Shown here: piece after piece, positions 18,510-26,981 of the stretch
How positions within the stretch are numbered: the first letter of the stretch is position 1
Layout: each line of letters begins with the position of its first letter
Made by a program: the position numbers and the translations under genes
The notes under the pieces: generated by a model
Database searches by the model: none
What the model was told of the DNA's origin: nothing
Seen by the model: only the letters and a program-made list of their open reading frames with translations
NCBI GenBank assembly: GCA_016795205.1
Contig: JAEUHZ010000051.1
Span: forward strand, 1 to 64,000
DNA from: Planctomycetota bacterium
GTDB lineage: Bacteria > Planctomycetota > UBA1135 > GCA-002686595
Direction: 5' to 3'
DNA length: 64,000 bases

Positions 18510-20122
18510 TCGCCCTCCACCGCGCTCGGATCGAGCAGTCGGATGCCGGTCTCGTCGACCCGCAGGAGCTCCATGTCCAGATAGAGCCCCATGCGGGAAA
18601 GAGTGTAGTCGATCCGCGACGCGGTGGCCGAGTTCTGGGCCGAGAGCAGCGACTCCTGCGCCTCGAGCAGGTCGCGCGTCGTGGCGCGCCCGGCGTCGAG
18701 CTGCAGCCGGGTGCTCTCGATGCGTCGATCCGCGAGTTGCACGGCGTTGGCCTGGATTCGCCAGCCCTCGAGTTGCGTCACGGTCTGGCGCAGGTCCTCG
18801 CGGACGTCGGCACGAATGCGGTCGGAGGCAGCGTCGACCGCGCGCAGCGCGGCCTCGCGCCGCACGATTGCCTCGCGCCACGCGTTGCGCTGCGGCAGCC
18901 GCTCGAAGGGGAACGAGAAGTCGAGCCCGACGCCCCACAACGTCTGGTCGAACTCGAGCGGCTGGCCCTCGGTGCTGAAGGCGCGGATGTCGCCGTTCAC
19001 GGAGAGGAAGCCCTGCAAGGCGTCCTCCGCCACCTCGACCTTGCGGCGCGCGTCCTCCTCGCGCTCGATCGTCGTGAGGTAGTCGAGGCGGGCGGCCAGC
19101 GCGATACGCGTGGCGAGCTCCTCCTCGATCCCCGGCTGCGGGCTGGCTTCGTCCGGCAGCTCCAGCATGCCGCCCGTGTCGATGTCGAAGCGCACGCCCA
19201 CGGGAAGTCCCAGGAAGATCGCGAACTCGTCGAGCTGGCGCTCGTAGCGCGCGCGCGCGTCGAGCAGGTTGTTCGTGGAGCGCAGCTCGTCCTGTCGCGC
19301 CTGGCCGAGCTCGATGACGGACAACCGTCCGGCCTCCACGAGCGCCCGGTTGCGCGCCGAGAGGACCTCCAGGTTGCGCACGTTCTCTTCCTGGTTCTTG
19401 ACCTGGTCGGCGGTCTGCAGCAACCGATAGAAGCGCGTGGCGACGTCGTAGGCGAAGGTGCGGCGGTAGCGCTCGAAGCCGCGCACGGAGTACACCAGGT
19501 CGCGCTCGGCCTGCGTGAGCGGCTCCATCACGATCTTCTCGCCCGCGCCGGCCAAGAGCGGCTGCGAGAAGGAGAGCCCCACGTCGGTCACGGCGCCCCA
19601 GCCGTCGGAGGTCAGCAGGTTGCGGCTCACGCCCAGGCCGATGTCGGCCACGATCAGCGCGCCGCTCCCCAGGAGCTTGGACAGGCTGAAGCCCGCGTCG
19701 GCGCTGGCGCGCTCTGCGTCGCTCCCCGCGCCATCGAGGGCCGCCCCGAGCGTGCCGCCCTTCTGCAGCGCGAAGCGCCAGCGCTCGAGCGTCAGGTCGA
19801 GAGCCGCCAGGTAGAGCGTCTCCTTCTGGGTCTGGTACTCGCGGCTGTTGGCGGCGGCGATCTCGAGCACGTCGACCAGCGCCAGGGTCCCCAGGTCACT
19901 CAGCTCGCCGCGCCGGATGCGCTGGTCGAGCCGTTCGGGATCGGGCTCGATCGTGAACGGACCATCGGGGAGCGCCAGGCGTTCGCGCCGCGAGCGCACC
20001 AGCTCGTAGGCTTCGCGATCCGCCTCGGCACGGTGCTCCGCCGGGGACTTGCACCCACAGACCGCGAGGGCCAGGAGGGCGGCCAGCGTGGCCCCTCTGC
20101 GGTGTCGTGTGGCTCGGGTCAA
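18506..20122 (-). CDS. TolC-family outer-membrane efflux lipoprotein
   Basis: A 538-residue outer membrane factor with a lipoprotein signal peptide (lipid cysteine probably C24, in VCGCKS). It has two OEP repeats rich in coiled coil. The second ends with DRRIESTRLQLDAGRATTRDLLEAQESLLSAQN, a typical TolC-family block. It would form a trimeric outer-membrane duct for the adaptor and ABC pump encoded downstream. It is first in the four-gene operon. The only plausible start is TTG 20122; no Met or other start precedes the signal peptide. Confidence 0.88.
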   Translation of the reverse strand: MTRATRHRRGATLAALLALAVCGCKSPAEHRAEADREAYELVRSRRERLALPDGPFTIEPDPERLDQRIRRGELSDLGTLALVDVLEIAAANSREYQTQKETLYLAALDLTLERWRFALQKGGTLGAALDGAGSDAERASADAGFSLSKLLGSGALIVADIGLGVSRNLLTSDGWGAVTDVGLSFSQPLLAGAGEKIVMEPLTQAERDLVYSVRGFERYRRTFAYDVATRFYRLLQTADQVKNQEENVRNLEVLSARNRALVEAGRLSVIELGQARQDELRSTNNLLDARARYERQLDEFAIFLGLPVGVRFDIDTGGMLELPDEASPQPGIEEELATRIALAARLDYLTTIEREEDARRKVEVAEDALQGFLSVNGDIRAFSTEGQPLEFDQTLWGVGLDFSFPFERLPQRNAWREAIVRREAALRAVDAASDRIRADVREDLRQTVTQLEGWRIQANAVQLADRRIESTRLQLDAGRATTRDLLEAQESLLSAQNSATASRIDYTLSRMGLYLDMELLRVDETGIRLLDPSAVEGE

Positions 20123-20131
20123 GGGTTCGGC

Positions 20132-20137
20132 AAGTTA
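20132..20137 (-). promoter_or_regulatory. Candidate -10 element of the tripartite pump operon
   Basis: On the minus strand TAACTT ends 9 bases before the TTG start at 20122. No Shine-Dalgarno sequence is present. The arrangement suggests a leaderless or near-leaderless mRNA. Confidence 0.35.
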
Positions 20138-20220
20138 GCCGCGGGGACCGACACGGGCCAGCGGGCGCCGCACCTCGCGAGCCGCGCCTTGCAGAGGTCG
20201 AACGGGCCCGCCGTTCGGAT

Positions 20221-20976
20221 TCAGCGCACGGCGAGCACCCGCGTCGGCGTGGAACCGGCGAGGGCCGCCCAGGTCTCGGCGTCGACGCGGCGGGCGCGCG
20301 GCCCGCCGTCCTGGAGGCGGAACCCGAGCAGGTCCGTGCCGCGCAGCTCGAGCTCGAGCACGAGCGTGCCGTCGTCCCGACGCCAGGTGCAGGTGCGAGT
20401 TCCCGAGCCGTCGGTGGCGTAGGTCGTCGTCGCCCCGACCTCGACGATCGCGCGCTCGGAGGGATCGAAGAGCCCGACCCGGCCGGCCGTGAAGCGACCC
20501 GTGCGCGCCAGCTCGGCGAGATACAGAGGCAGGGCCGCGGTGCGCTCCAGGCTCAGGACCTCGCGGCGCGAGGCGCACGGCCCCCATTCCAGCGCCCGCA
20601 GGGAGGGCTGGCCCTCGCCGACGAGCTCGAGCAGCAGCGCGCGCCCACGCGGGCCGCTTTCGCGCACGACGAGACGCGAGCCCGCGCGCTCCAGGCACTC
20701 GACGTGGAAGACGCGCGAGTCCGCAGCTCCGCGCTCGGCGGCGACGAACCCGAGCTCGCGTTCGAACTGCACCCCGCGCGCGCTCTCGCGCCGGCGCCAG
20801 ACCGCGAACCCGTGCCGTTCGCCGTCCTCGTCCTCGAGCACGAAGTGCTCGACCCGCACGATCGGGGCCTCGCCCAGCGCCGGCGGGTCCGGGTCCGGAC
20901 GCGCGAACGTCCCGGATTCCGGTCGGGCCAAGGTGGTCCCGAGGAGCAGCGGGAGCAGGGCCGCGAGACAGCGCAT
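20221..20976 (-). CDS. Unrecognised secreted protein
   Basis: A 251-residue protein with a signal peptide (MRCLAALLPLLLGTTLA) and no family I can name. The mature part alternates beta-like segments (RVEHFVLEDEDGERHGFAVWRR, LVLELELRGTDLLGFRLQDG) and has two Cys, suggesting an all-beta periplasmic domain, possibly of lipocalin type. It lies 47 bases after the sulfatase-like gene on the same strand and may share its transcript. No catalytic motif is visible. Confidence 0.55.
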   Translation of the reverse strand: MRCLAALLPLLLGTTLARPESGTFARPDPDPPALGEAPIVRVEHFVLEDEDGERHGFAVWRRRESARGVQFERELGFVAAERGAADSRVFHVECLERAGSRLVVRESGPRGRALLLELVGEGQPSLRALEWGPCASRREVLSLERTAALPLYLAELARTGRFTAGRVGLFDPSERAIVEVGATTTYATDGSGTRTCTWRRDDGTLVLELELRGTDLLGFRLQDGGPRARRVDAETWAALAGSTPTRVLAVR

Positions 20977-21023
20977 CGGGATCTGGATCGACAGGACGCC
21001 CCGGGCCCTGGAGTCGGAAAGGA

Positions 21024-22427
21024 CTACCGGGTGGCGGGGGGCCTCGCCGCCGGCCGCGCGCCCAGCGACTCGCGCCAGGCCCGGATCTCCGCCGAGAGGC
21101 GGGCGACGGCCTCGGGATGGGACGCGGATGCGTCGCGGACCCCGCGGGGATCGGCTGCGAGGTCGAAGAGCTCGACGGCGGCGAGCGGCCCGGCCGCCGC
21201 CGGACGGCCCGCCGGCCGTGCTCCGGTCGGGTTCCAGACCAAGCGGAAGCGCGCATCCCGGGCGCTGAACACGGCTCGGTCGGGGAGCTGCGCGAAGGCC
21301 GGGCGCGGCGGGAACGGCCGCTGCACATAGGAGTCGGTCAGCGCCAGGAGCGAGCGACCGCGTGCTCCGGGCAGGGGCGGCAACCCCAGCCAGTCGAGCA
21401 GCGTCGGCGCGACGTCCTCGAGCCCCACGATCTCGGCCAGGATGCGCTCCCCGGTCAGGGAGTCGGGATGCCGCAGGACGAGTGGCACGTGGAGCACGGC
21501 CTCGGACAGCAGGCCCTCGGTGCCGACCGCCCCGCGGTCCAAGAGCTCGATCCCGTTCAGGCCGGCGAGCACGAAGACGGTCCGCGCCCAGGTCTCGGAG
21601 GCCTCGGCCGCGCCGGTGTGGAAGTCGAAGGCCGCGTGCAGACCGAGCCAGGCCTCGGCCGACAGGCGCGCGAGCCGACGGTCGTAGAGCGCGCGCAGCG
21701 CCTCCCGATCCGCGGTCTTGGCGGCGACCGCGCCGTCGTTCAGCGCGCGCAGCGACGCCGTGCTGCCGTCGACCGGCCCGGCGTCGCCGTCCAGGCCGAA
21801 GTCACGCTCGCCCAGGATCTCGGGCAGCGCCTCCGTGGCGCTCCAGGGCGGCGCGAGGCCCGCGAGGTGGACCCAGGTGAAGTGCCGCGCGCCCGAGCCC
21901 GGGTCGCGGCCCAGGTGGCGGGCCATGGCGGCCAGCGCCTGGGCGTCCGAGGCGTGCGTCTCGAACCGAGCGAAGCCGGCGCCGAACGACGGCTCGAGCG
22001 GCGGGTCGCCCGCCACGAAGGCGGCGGTCTGGAACCCGCCGGCCCGGAAGGCCTCGGCCAGCGTGACGAGCTCTCCCGGAAGCGGCTCGCCCGCGCGCAG
22101 CACGCCGGTCTCGAGCGGCGGTCGCCCCGCGAGGAGCGCGGCCAACGACACCTCGAGGACCGGCGAGGGTGCGTAGCAGTGCGCGAAGACGACGCCCTCG
22201 GCGGCCAGGTCGTCGAACGAGAACGCGCGGTGCTCGCTGCGCATGAGCTCGTCGCTCGGGAGCCAGGTCGTCGGCCGCTCGTGGAGCAGGAACGAGCAGC
22301 GGTCGGCGCGCAGGTGCCCCACCGTGAGGAGCAGCACGTGACGCGGCTCGAGCCCGGGCCGCTCGCGGGCGCAGCCGGCGAGGAGCGCCAGGAGGCCGGC
22401 CGTCAGGAGGTCTCGGCCACGACCCAT
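21024..22427 (-). CDS. Sulfatase-like lipoprotein lacking the formylglycine motif
   Basis: A 467-residue lipoprotein (lipobox LLAGC, C19) with the alkaline-phosphatase/sulfatase fold pattern: VLLLTVGHLRADRCS near 31-45, a YAPSPVLEVSLAALLAGRPP block at 85-104, and VGLEDVAPTLLDWLGLPPLPGARGRSLL near the C-terminus. In active sulfatases the middle block reads CxPSR; here the aligned residues are L91-E92-V93-S94-L95, so the cysteine converted to formylglycine is missing. The first metal-binding Asp of the VDTLRADR-type motif is Gly. It is therefore probably not a sulfatase and may be catalytically dead or act by another mechanism. It overlaps the cutA 3' end by 25 bases. Confidence 0.72.
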   Translation of the reverse strand: MGRGRDLLTAGLLALLAGCARERPGLEPRHVLLLTVGHLRADRCSFLLHERPTTWLPSDELMRSEHRAFSFDDLAAEGVVFAHCYAPSPVLEVSLAALLAGRPPLETGVLRAGEPLPGELVTLAEAFRAGGFQTAAFVAGDPPLEPSFGAGFARFETHASDAQALAAMARHLGRDPGSGARHFTWVHLAGLAPPWSATEALPEILGERDFGLDGDAGPVDGSTASLRALNDGAVAAKTADREALRALYDRRLARLSAEAWLGLHAAFDFHTGAAEASETWARTVFVLAGLNGIELLDRGAVGTEGLLSEAVLHVPLVLRHPDSLTGERILAEIVGLEDVAPTLLDWLGLPPLPGARGRSLLALTDSYVQRPFPPRPAFAQLPDRAVFSARDARFRLVWNPTGARPAGRPAAAGPLAAVELFDLAADPRGVRDASASHPEAVARLSAEIRAWRESLGARPAARPPATR

Positions 22428-22738
22428 GCGCGGTACGGCGCGGCGACGCGCGCGGCCTCGACGGCGACGATCTCGGGGACGGAGTACGGGTGGGCTTCCT
22501 GGAGCACGCGCTCGAAGTCCGGGAGCCGCGCGCGCGTCGTCTTCGAGAGGAGCAGGACCTCGGAGGTCTCCTCGAGGCGGCCCTCCCAGCGGTACGTGCT
22601 GCGGACGCCAGGGAGTGCCTGGACGCAGGCCGCCACGCGCCCGGCGACGAGCGCGCGGGCGATCCGCCCGGCGACCTCGGCGTCCGGTACGGTCGTGAAG
22701 ACCACCAGGAGCGCGGTGGGATCGTGCGCGTCGGCCAC
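22403..22738 (-). CDS. cutA: CutA family protein
   Basis: A 111-residue protein of the trimeric CutA1 family, named for divalent-cation tolerance but of uncertain molecular role. Conserved blocks are VVFTTVPD, the central YRWEGRLEETSEVLLLSKT and HPYSVPEIVAVE. Length and fold pattern are normal. The start is GTG 22738. The 3' end overlaps the start of the sulfatase-like gene by 25 bases, so the two are coupled. Confidence 0.93.
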   Translation of the reverse strand: MADAHDPTALLVVFTTVPDAEVAGRIARALVAGRVAACVQALPGVRSTYRWEGRLEETSEVLLLSKTTRARLPDFERVLQEAHPYSVPEIVAVEAARVAAPYRAWVVAETS

Positions 22739-22744
22739 GCGCAG

Positions 22745-22750
22745 AGCCTA
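22745..22750 (-). promoter_or_regulatory. Candidate -10 element of a leaderless cutA promoter
   Basis: On the minus strand TAGGCT ends 6 bases before the cutA GTG at 22738. The same TAGGCTCTG nonamer precedes pyrB. There is no Shine-Dalgarno sequence. TTCGCC, 17 bases further up, is a weak -35. Confidence 0.4.
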
Positions 22751-22806
22751 GCGCGGGCGCGCGGCACGGCGAAGGGCGCTCCCTCTCGATGGCCGCCCAC
22801 CGTCGC

Positions 22807-22812
22807 TACACT
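22807..22812 (+). promoter_or_regulatory. Candidate -10 element for proline dehydrogenase
   Basis: TACACT lies 29 bases before GTG 22842, and a Shine-Dalgarno AAGGAAG sits between them. No convincing -35 is visible. Confidence 0.3.
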
Positions 22813-22841
22813 GCCGCGCCTTTCGCCGAAGGAAGCCGCGC

Positions 22842-23753
22842 GTGCTGACCCGGATCGTTCTCGCGACCCTGCCCTACGTCCCCAAGTTCGTGATGCGCCG
22901 CATCGCGGCGCGCTACATCGCGGGCGAGACCCTCCCGGAGGCGCTCGAGCGCTTGCGCAGCCTCCAAGCGCGCGGCCACGCCGGGATCCTCGACGTGCTG
23001 GGCGAGGGCATCTCCGACGAGCGGCAGGCGCGCGCCGTCGCGGCCGAGTACTGCCAGGCCGCGACGGCCCTGGCGGCGGCCGGGCTGGACTGCTACGTGT
23101 CCGTGAAGCCCACCCACGTGGGCCTCACGATCTCGGAGGACCTGGCGCACGAGCTCTACGCCTCGATCGCGCGGCGGGCGCGCGAGCTGGGCCTGTTCCT
23201 GCGCGTCGAGATGGAGGACCACCCCACGACCGACGGCACGCTGCGCGTGTTCGAGCGGCTGCGGCGGGACCACGAGAACGTCGGGATCGTGCTCCAGGCG
23301 CGCCTGTTCCGCACGATCGACGACATCGACCGGCTGGCGCAGGGGGACCGGCTGGCGCGGGGGCCGCTCGACGTGCGCCTGGTCAAGGGCATCTACCTGG
23401 AGCCCGCGAGCATCGCCCACACGGATCCGATCCGCATCCGGGAGGCCTTCGTGCAGTGCGTCGAGAAGCTGTGCGCGCGCGGCGCGCGCCTCGCGCTCGC
23501 CACGCACGACGAGCACCTGGCGGACACCTGCATCGAGGTCCTGCGCGCCGCGCGCCGCGACCGCGAGAGCTACGAGTTCCAGGTGCTGCTCGGCGTCCGC
23601 GAGGAGTTGTGGGAGCGCTGGAAGGGCGGGGGGCACCGCGTGCGCGTGTACGTCCCCTACGGTCCGGACTGGCGTGCGTACAGCCTGCGGCGCATGCGCA
23701 AGAACCCGCAGATCGTCGGACACGTGCTGCGCCACCTGCTCGGGCGGGCCTGA
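22842..23753 (+). CDS. Proline dehydrogenase (monofunctional)
   Basis: A 303-residue FAD-dependent TIM-barrel enzyme that oxidises L-proline to pyrroline-5-carboxylate. Signature segments are LRVEMEDHPTTDGTL, VRLVKGIYLEPASIAH, LATHDEHLADTCIEV, YEFQVLLGVREELW and the C-terminal VRVYVPYGPDWRAYSLRRMRKNP, whose paired Arg residues bind the proline carboxylate. The length suits stand-alone PRODH of the Bacillus/Thermus type, not bifunctional PutA. The start is GTG 22842 with a good ribosome-binding site. No P5C dehydrogenase is adjacent, so the second step must be encoded elsewhere. Confidence 0.92.
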   Translation: MLTRIVLATLPYVPKFVMRRIAARYIAGETLPEALERLRSLQARGHAGILDVLGEGISDERQARAVAAEYCQAATALAAAGLDCYVSVKPTHVGLTISEDLAHELYASIARRARELGLFLRVEMEDHPTTDGTLRVFERLRRDHENVGIVLQARLFRTIDDIDRLAQGDRLARGPLDVRLVKGIYLEPASIAHTDPIRIREAFVQCVEKLCARGARLALATHDEHLADTCIEVLRAARRDRESYEFQVLLGVREELWERWKGGGHRVRVYVPYGPDWRAYSLRRMRKNPQIVGHVLRHLLGRA

Positions 23754-23772
23754 GGCCCGGCGCGGGCTGGCC

Positions 23773-24543
23773 TCACTTGCCGATTTCGAGGCGTCGGGCC
23801 AGGACCTCGGGCAGCACGCGCGTGTCGCGGATGCGCTCCATCGTCGCGCGGTAGTCGTAGGCCACGCGGTGCCAGGTGACGCTCTCCTGCTCCACGACCG
23901 CGTAGCAGGCGCGGTTGTCGCCGTCGCGCGGCTGGCCGACGGAACCCACGTTCACGAAGAACCGCCGCCCGGCGGGCAGCGCCATCGTGGTCGACGCTTC
24001 CCGGGGGTCGAGGCCGTGGAAGCGCAGCTCCTCGTCGTGCACCCCGGGCTGGTGCGTGTGCCCCGCGAACGTGACCTCGTGGCCGGCGAAGTGCGCGAAG
24101 ATGTCGCGCATCTTCTCCGGGTTCAGGAAGCCGTCCGTGGAGAGCACGTACTCGCGCACCGGGTCGCGCGGACTGCCGTGCACGAACAGGAAGCGACCTT
24201 CGCCCCGCTGCTTCTCCAGGCTCTTGAGCCACTCCCAGCGCGCCTTGCGCTCGCCCGAGCTGTACCAGCGCGGCAGCATCCGCTCGCGCGTGAACTCGAT
24301 GGCCGCGCGTGCGTGCGGGTTGAAGTCCTCGGCCCCGCCGAACAGGGCCTCGTCGTGGTTGCCGAGCAGGCACCACTCGGCGTGGCCGCGCACGAGGTCG
24401 ACGCAGTACTCGGGATCGGGGCCGTACCCGACCACGTCGCCCAGGCACACGATGCGCTCGATCGAGAGGCCGCGCACGTGCGCGAACACCGCCTCGAGCG
24501 CGGCGCGGTTGCTGTGCAGGTCCGAGATGACCGCGAGCTTCAT
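23773..24543 (-). CDS. Calcineurin-like metallophosphoesterase
   Basis: A 256-residue phosphoesterase with the complete dimetal motif set: D8 and H10 in ISDLHSN, CLGDVVGYGPDP, LLGNHDEAL, FVHGSPRDP and FAGHTHQPG. It resembles small phosphodiesterases of the YfcE/MJ0936 group, which act on phosphodiesters in vitro. The physiological substrate is unknown. I start at ATG 24543, which overlaps the stop of the upstream DHH gene (ATGA), implying co-translation of two phosphoesterases. It converges on the proline dehydrogenase gene 19 bases away. Confidence 0.88.
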   Translation of the reverse strand: MKLAVISDLHSNRAALEAVFAHVRGLSIERIVCLGDVVGYGPDPEYCVDLVRGHAEWCLLGNHDEALFGGAEDFNPHARAAIEFTRERMLPRWYSSGERKARWEWLKSLEKQRGEGRFLFVHGSPRDPVREYVLSTDGFLNPEKMRDIFAHFAGHEVTFAGHTHQPGVHDEELRFHGLDPREASTTMALPAGRRFFVNVGSVGQPRDGDNRACYAVVEQESVTWHRVAYDYRATMERIRDTRVLPEVLARRLEIGK

Positions 24544-25553
24544 CCGCCGTTCTTCGCGGGCGCAGACAGGGCCTCCAGCGCGGCCTCCACGAGCCGCTCG
24601 CGGGCCTGGGCCAACGTCGCGCCCGCGAGCGTGGCGCCGGCCGCCTTGCGATGCCCGCCGCCCCCGAAGCGCCGCGCCAGCGCGTGGACGTCGAAGTCCG
24701 TCTTGCTGCGCGCCGACAGCTTGACGCCGCCGGTCGCGAGCTCGCGCAGGAGCAGGACGACCTCGACCTTCTCCACCGAGCGCAGCACGTCGAGCACCTC
24801 GTCCGTGTCGAGCGCTCCCAGGTCCAGGCCCGCCAGCGGCAGGTCGACGACCGCCAGCCGGCCGCCCGCGTGGTACTCGAGCCGAGCCAGCGCGCGGCCG
24901 AACGCCGGCGGGTGCCCCAGTGGCTGCCGCTGGTGGAGCGCGGCGTAGAGCGCGGATGGATCGACGCCGAGCCCGGTCATCTCGGCCGCGACGGCCAGCG
25001 TCTCGGCGTCCGTGTTGCTGTACTTGAACCAGCCGGTGTCGGTCACGATCGAGGTGAACACGCCGAGCGCCGCGACTGGATCCAGGGGCAGGCCCAGCTC
25101 GCGGGCGATCCGACGCACGAGCAACCCGGTCGCGGAGGCGCGCACGTCGACGTAGGCCTCGTCCCACCAGGGCGCGCCGGGCGGAACATGGTGGTCGACG
25201 ACGAGCTTCTTCGAGGCGTGCGCCGCCAGCGCCGGCGCCATCTCGCCCGTGCGCGAGAGCTCGCAGAAGTCGAGCAGCACGGCGACGTCGTGTCGCGGCA
25301 GCTCGCCCCCCTGGTACACGCCGAAGCGCACGTCACGCGCCAGGATGTCGTAGCGCGGCTCTGGGGGATCGGCGTTCACGATCCAGACCGACTTCCCCAG
25401 CGCCTCCAGGACGCGCGCGAGCGCGGCCTGCGCGCCGAGACAGTCGCCGTCTGGTCGCACGTGACCGCACAGCAAGAAGCGCTGGTTCGTGCGCAGGAGG
25501 TCGAGCGCGCGGGAGCGGGCCGCGGCGTCGTTCGTCGGGAGGCTGTCGGACAT
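24540..25553 (-). CDS. nrnA: DHH/DHHA1 phosphoesterase, NrnA-like
   Basis: A 337-residue protein with the DHH domain motifs H31-VRP-D35-G-D37 (GHVRPDGDCLG), D95 (LLDFCE), the VVDHHVPP motif (H121-H122) and a late Asp in VTDTGWF. It is followed by a DHHA1 domain ending in GGGGHRKAAGA. NrnA-type enzymes degrade nanoRNA to mononucleotides and dephosphorylate pAp. Start MSDSLPTND (ATG 25553) is chosen; an ATG 7 codons upstream is possible. It is coupled by a 4-base overlap to the metallophosphoesterase. Relatives that hydrolyse cyclic dinucleotides cannot be excluded. Confidence 0.87.
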   Translation of the reverse strand: MSDSLPTNDAAARSRALDLLRTNQRFLLCGHVRPDGDCLGAQAALARVLEALGKSVWIVNADPPEPRYDILARDVRFGVYQGGELPRHDVAVLLDFCELSRTGEMAPALAAHASKKLVVDHHVPPGAPWWDEAYVDVRASATGLLVRRIARELGLPLDPVAALGVFTSIVTDTGWFKYSNTDAETLAVAAEMTGLGVDPSALYAALHQRQPLGHPPAFGRALARLEYHAGGRLAVVDLPLAGLDLGALDTDEVLDVLRSVEKVEVVLLLRELATGGVKLSARSKTDFDVHALARRFGGGGHRKAAGATLAGATLAQARERLVEAALEALSAPAKNGG

Positions 25554-25612
25554 GGGGTCGCGCCGGCGGGGCATTCTGCGCCGTGGGCGCGGCAAATCCG
25601 ATTCTCGAGGGG

Positions 25613-26836
25613 TCAGATTCCCGCCGAGGCGTGCGGCGGGACCCGGCGGCCGGCGGTCCAGACCGCGACGACGCGCCCGAGGCCGCGCGTGAGCGCGTCG
25701 AGGCGCTCGGGACCGGTCCTGCCCGGGGCCTCGTGGGCGGCCAGGTCGGCCCAAGCTCCCACCGCGAGCGCCCCGGCCCGACCCTCGAAGCCGATCGCCC
25801 GCGCCGCGGCGCAGGTGGCGAGGTCGAGCGTCTCGGCCGGGGAGAAATCCGGATGGCTCGCGCGGAAGAGCGCCATCTCGCGCGCCATGTCGAGGTCCAG
25901 GTTGCTGGCCAGGGAGTCTGTCCCCAACGCCAGCGGGACCCCCGCCGCGCGCCAGGCGCGCGCGGCGAAGTCCGGGCGGCCGAAGAAGGCGTGCGTGCCA
26001 GGGCAGTGCACCAGCGTCGCGCCGCTCTGGGCCACCCGAGCGCGCTCGGCCGGCGTCGCGTCGTTGCCGTGGATCAAGGCCGTGCGCGGTCCGAGCAGCC
26101 CCGCGGCCGCGATGCGGTCCAGGCCCGCGCCGCGCGGCGAGCGGGACAGAAGGGCCGCGAACGGGCCGCGTCCCTGCTCGAGCCACAGGCGCTCCTCGGG
26201 CGTCTCGGCCCAGTGGATCGCGATCGGGAGGCGCCGCGCCCGCGCGCGGCGGCCGAGGTCGGCGAGCAGCCGGTCGCTCACCGTGTAGGGGGCGTGGGGC
26301 GAGAGCCCCTCGCTCCACAGCCGCCGCCGAGCACCGGCCCGCTCGACACTCGCCAGCGCCCCGGGCGCGCGCCGCGGATCGCCCGCATCGAGGGCCTCGC
26401 GGTAGCGCCGGACGCGCAGGGCGAGCCCGCGCGTCACGGCCAGGAGCCGACCCGTGGCGTCGATGTCCCCCACCGCCGTCGTGCCGCCCACGAGGAGCTG
26501 CTTGGCGGCAGCTCGCGTCGCGCGCTCGAGCTGGGGCCTCGGGATGCGCTCGCGCTGGACCAGGAGCGCGCGGATCCAGTCCGGGAAGTCGCGCCCGGGC
26601 GGCACGCACCCCGCGAGCCCCGAGAGCTCGAGGTGGGCGTGCGCGTTGACGAAGCCCGGCAGCAGGACGACATCCCCGAGGTCCGCGCGCGGCGCTCCCG
26701 CGCGCCGCGCCGCCGCAGGTGAGGCCAGGATGCGCTCGATGCGGCCGGCCGCGAGCAGCACGCCGCCGCCCGACAGCCAGCGTCCGCCCTCGACGCGGGC
26801 ATGCCGTGCGATCAGGGCGATGGCCGGGGTGGGCAT
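25613..26836 (-). CDS. Metal-dependent amidohydrolase/deaminase (Atz/Trz-SsnA-like)
   Basis: A 407-residue amidohydrolase-superfamily TIM barrel. The metal ligands are visible: HAHLELS, the His in LSPHAPYTVS, AIHWAETPEER, ALIHGND and LALGTDSLASN. The pattern, with HCPGTHAFFGR, fits the chlorohydrolase/adenosine-deaminase-like branch (N-ethylammeline, SsnA, aminodeoxyfutalosine deaminase). The substrate is uncertain; a 6-aminodeoxyfutalosine deaminase of the futalosine menaquinone route is one possibility, but no mqn gene is near. I start at ATG 26836 (MPTPAIALIARHARV); upstream extensions are Arg-rich and unlikely. It lies 60 bases upstream of the nrnA start on the same strand. Confidence 0.75.
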   Translation of the reverse strand: MPTPAIALIARHARVEGGRWLSGGGVLLAAGRIERILASPAAARRAGAPRADLGDVVLLPGFVNAHAHLELSGLAGCVPPGRDFPDWIRALLVQRERIPRPQLERATRAAAKQLLVGGTTAVGDIDATGRLLAVTRGLALRVRRYREALDAGDPRRAPGALASVERAGARRRLWSEGLSPHAPYTVSDRLLADLGRRARARRLPIAIHWAETPEERLWLEQGRGPFAALLSRSPRGAGLDRIAAAGLLGPRTALIHGNDATPAERARVAQSGATLVHCPGTHAFFGRPDFAARAWRAAGVPLALGTDSLASNLDLDMAREMALFRASHPDFSPAETLDLATCAAARAIGFEGRAGALAVGAWADLAAHEAPGRTGPERLDALTRGLGRVVAVWTAGRRVPPHASAGI

Positions 26837-26916
26837 GGTCCGCCAGGCGTCCGCGCGGGCCTCGACTCCCCGCAGCGCTGCGCGCGGGGTGGCCGCCCGG
26901 AGTGCCCCCGGGCGCC

Positions 26917-26937
26917 GCGCCGTGCACCGCACGGCGC
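26917..26937 (-). terminator. Hairpin after the 1008-residue lipoprotein gene
   Basis: GCGCCGTGC-ACC-GCACGGCGC, perfect 9-base arms, about 45 bases past the stop at 26982. No U-tract follows. Confidence 0.5.
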
Positions 26938-26981
26938 CGGAGGAACGACCTCGCTCGTGGTCGGGGGGCCGTCGCTGGACG

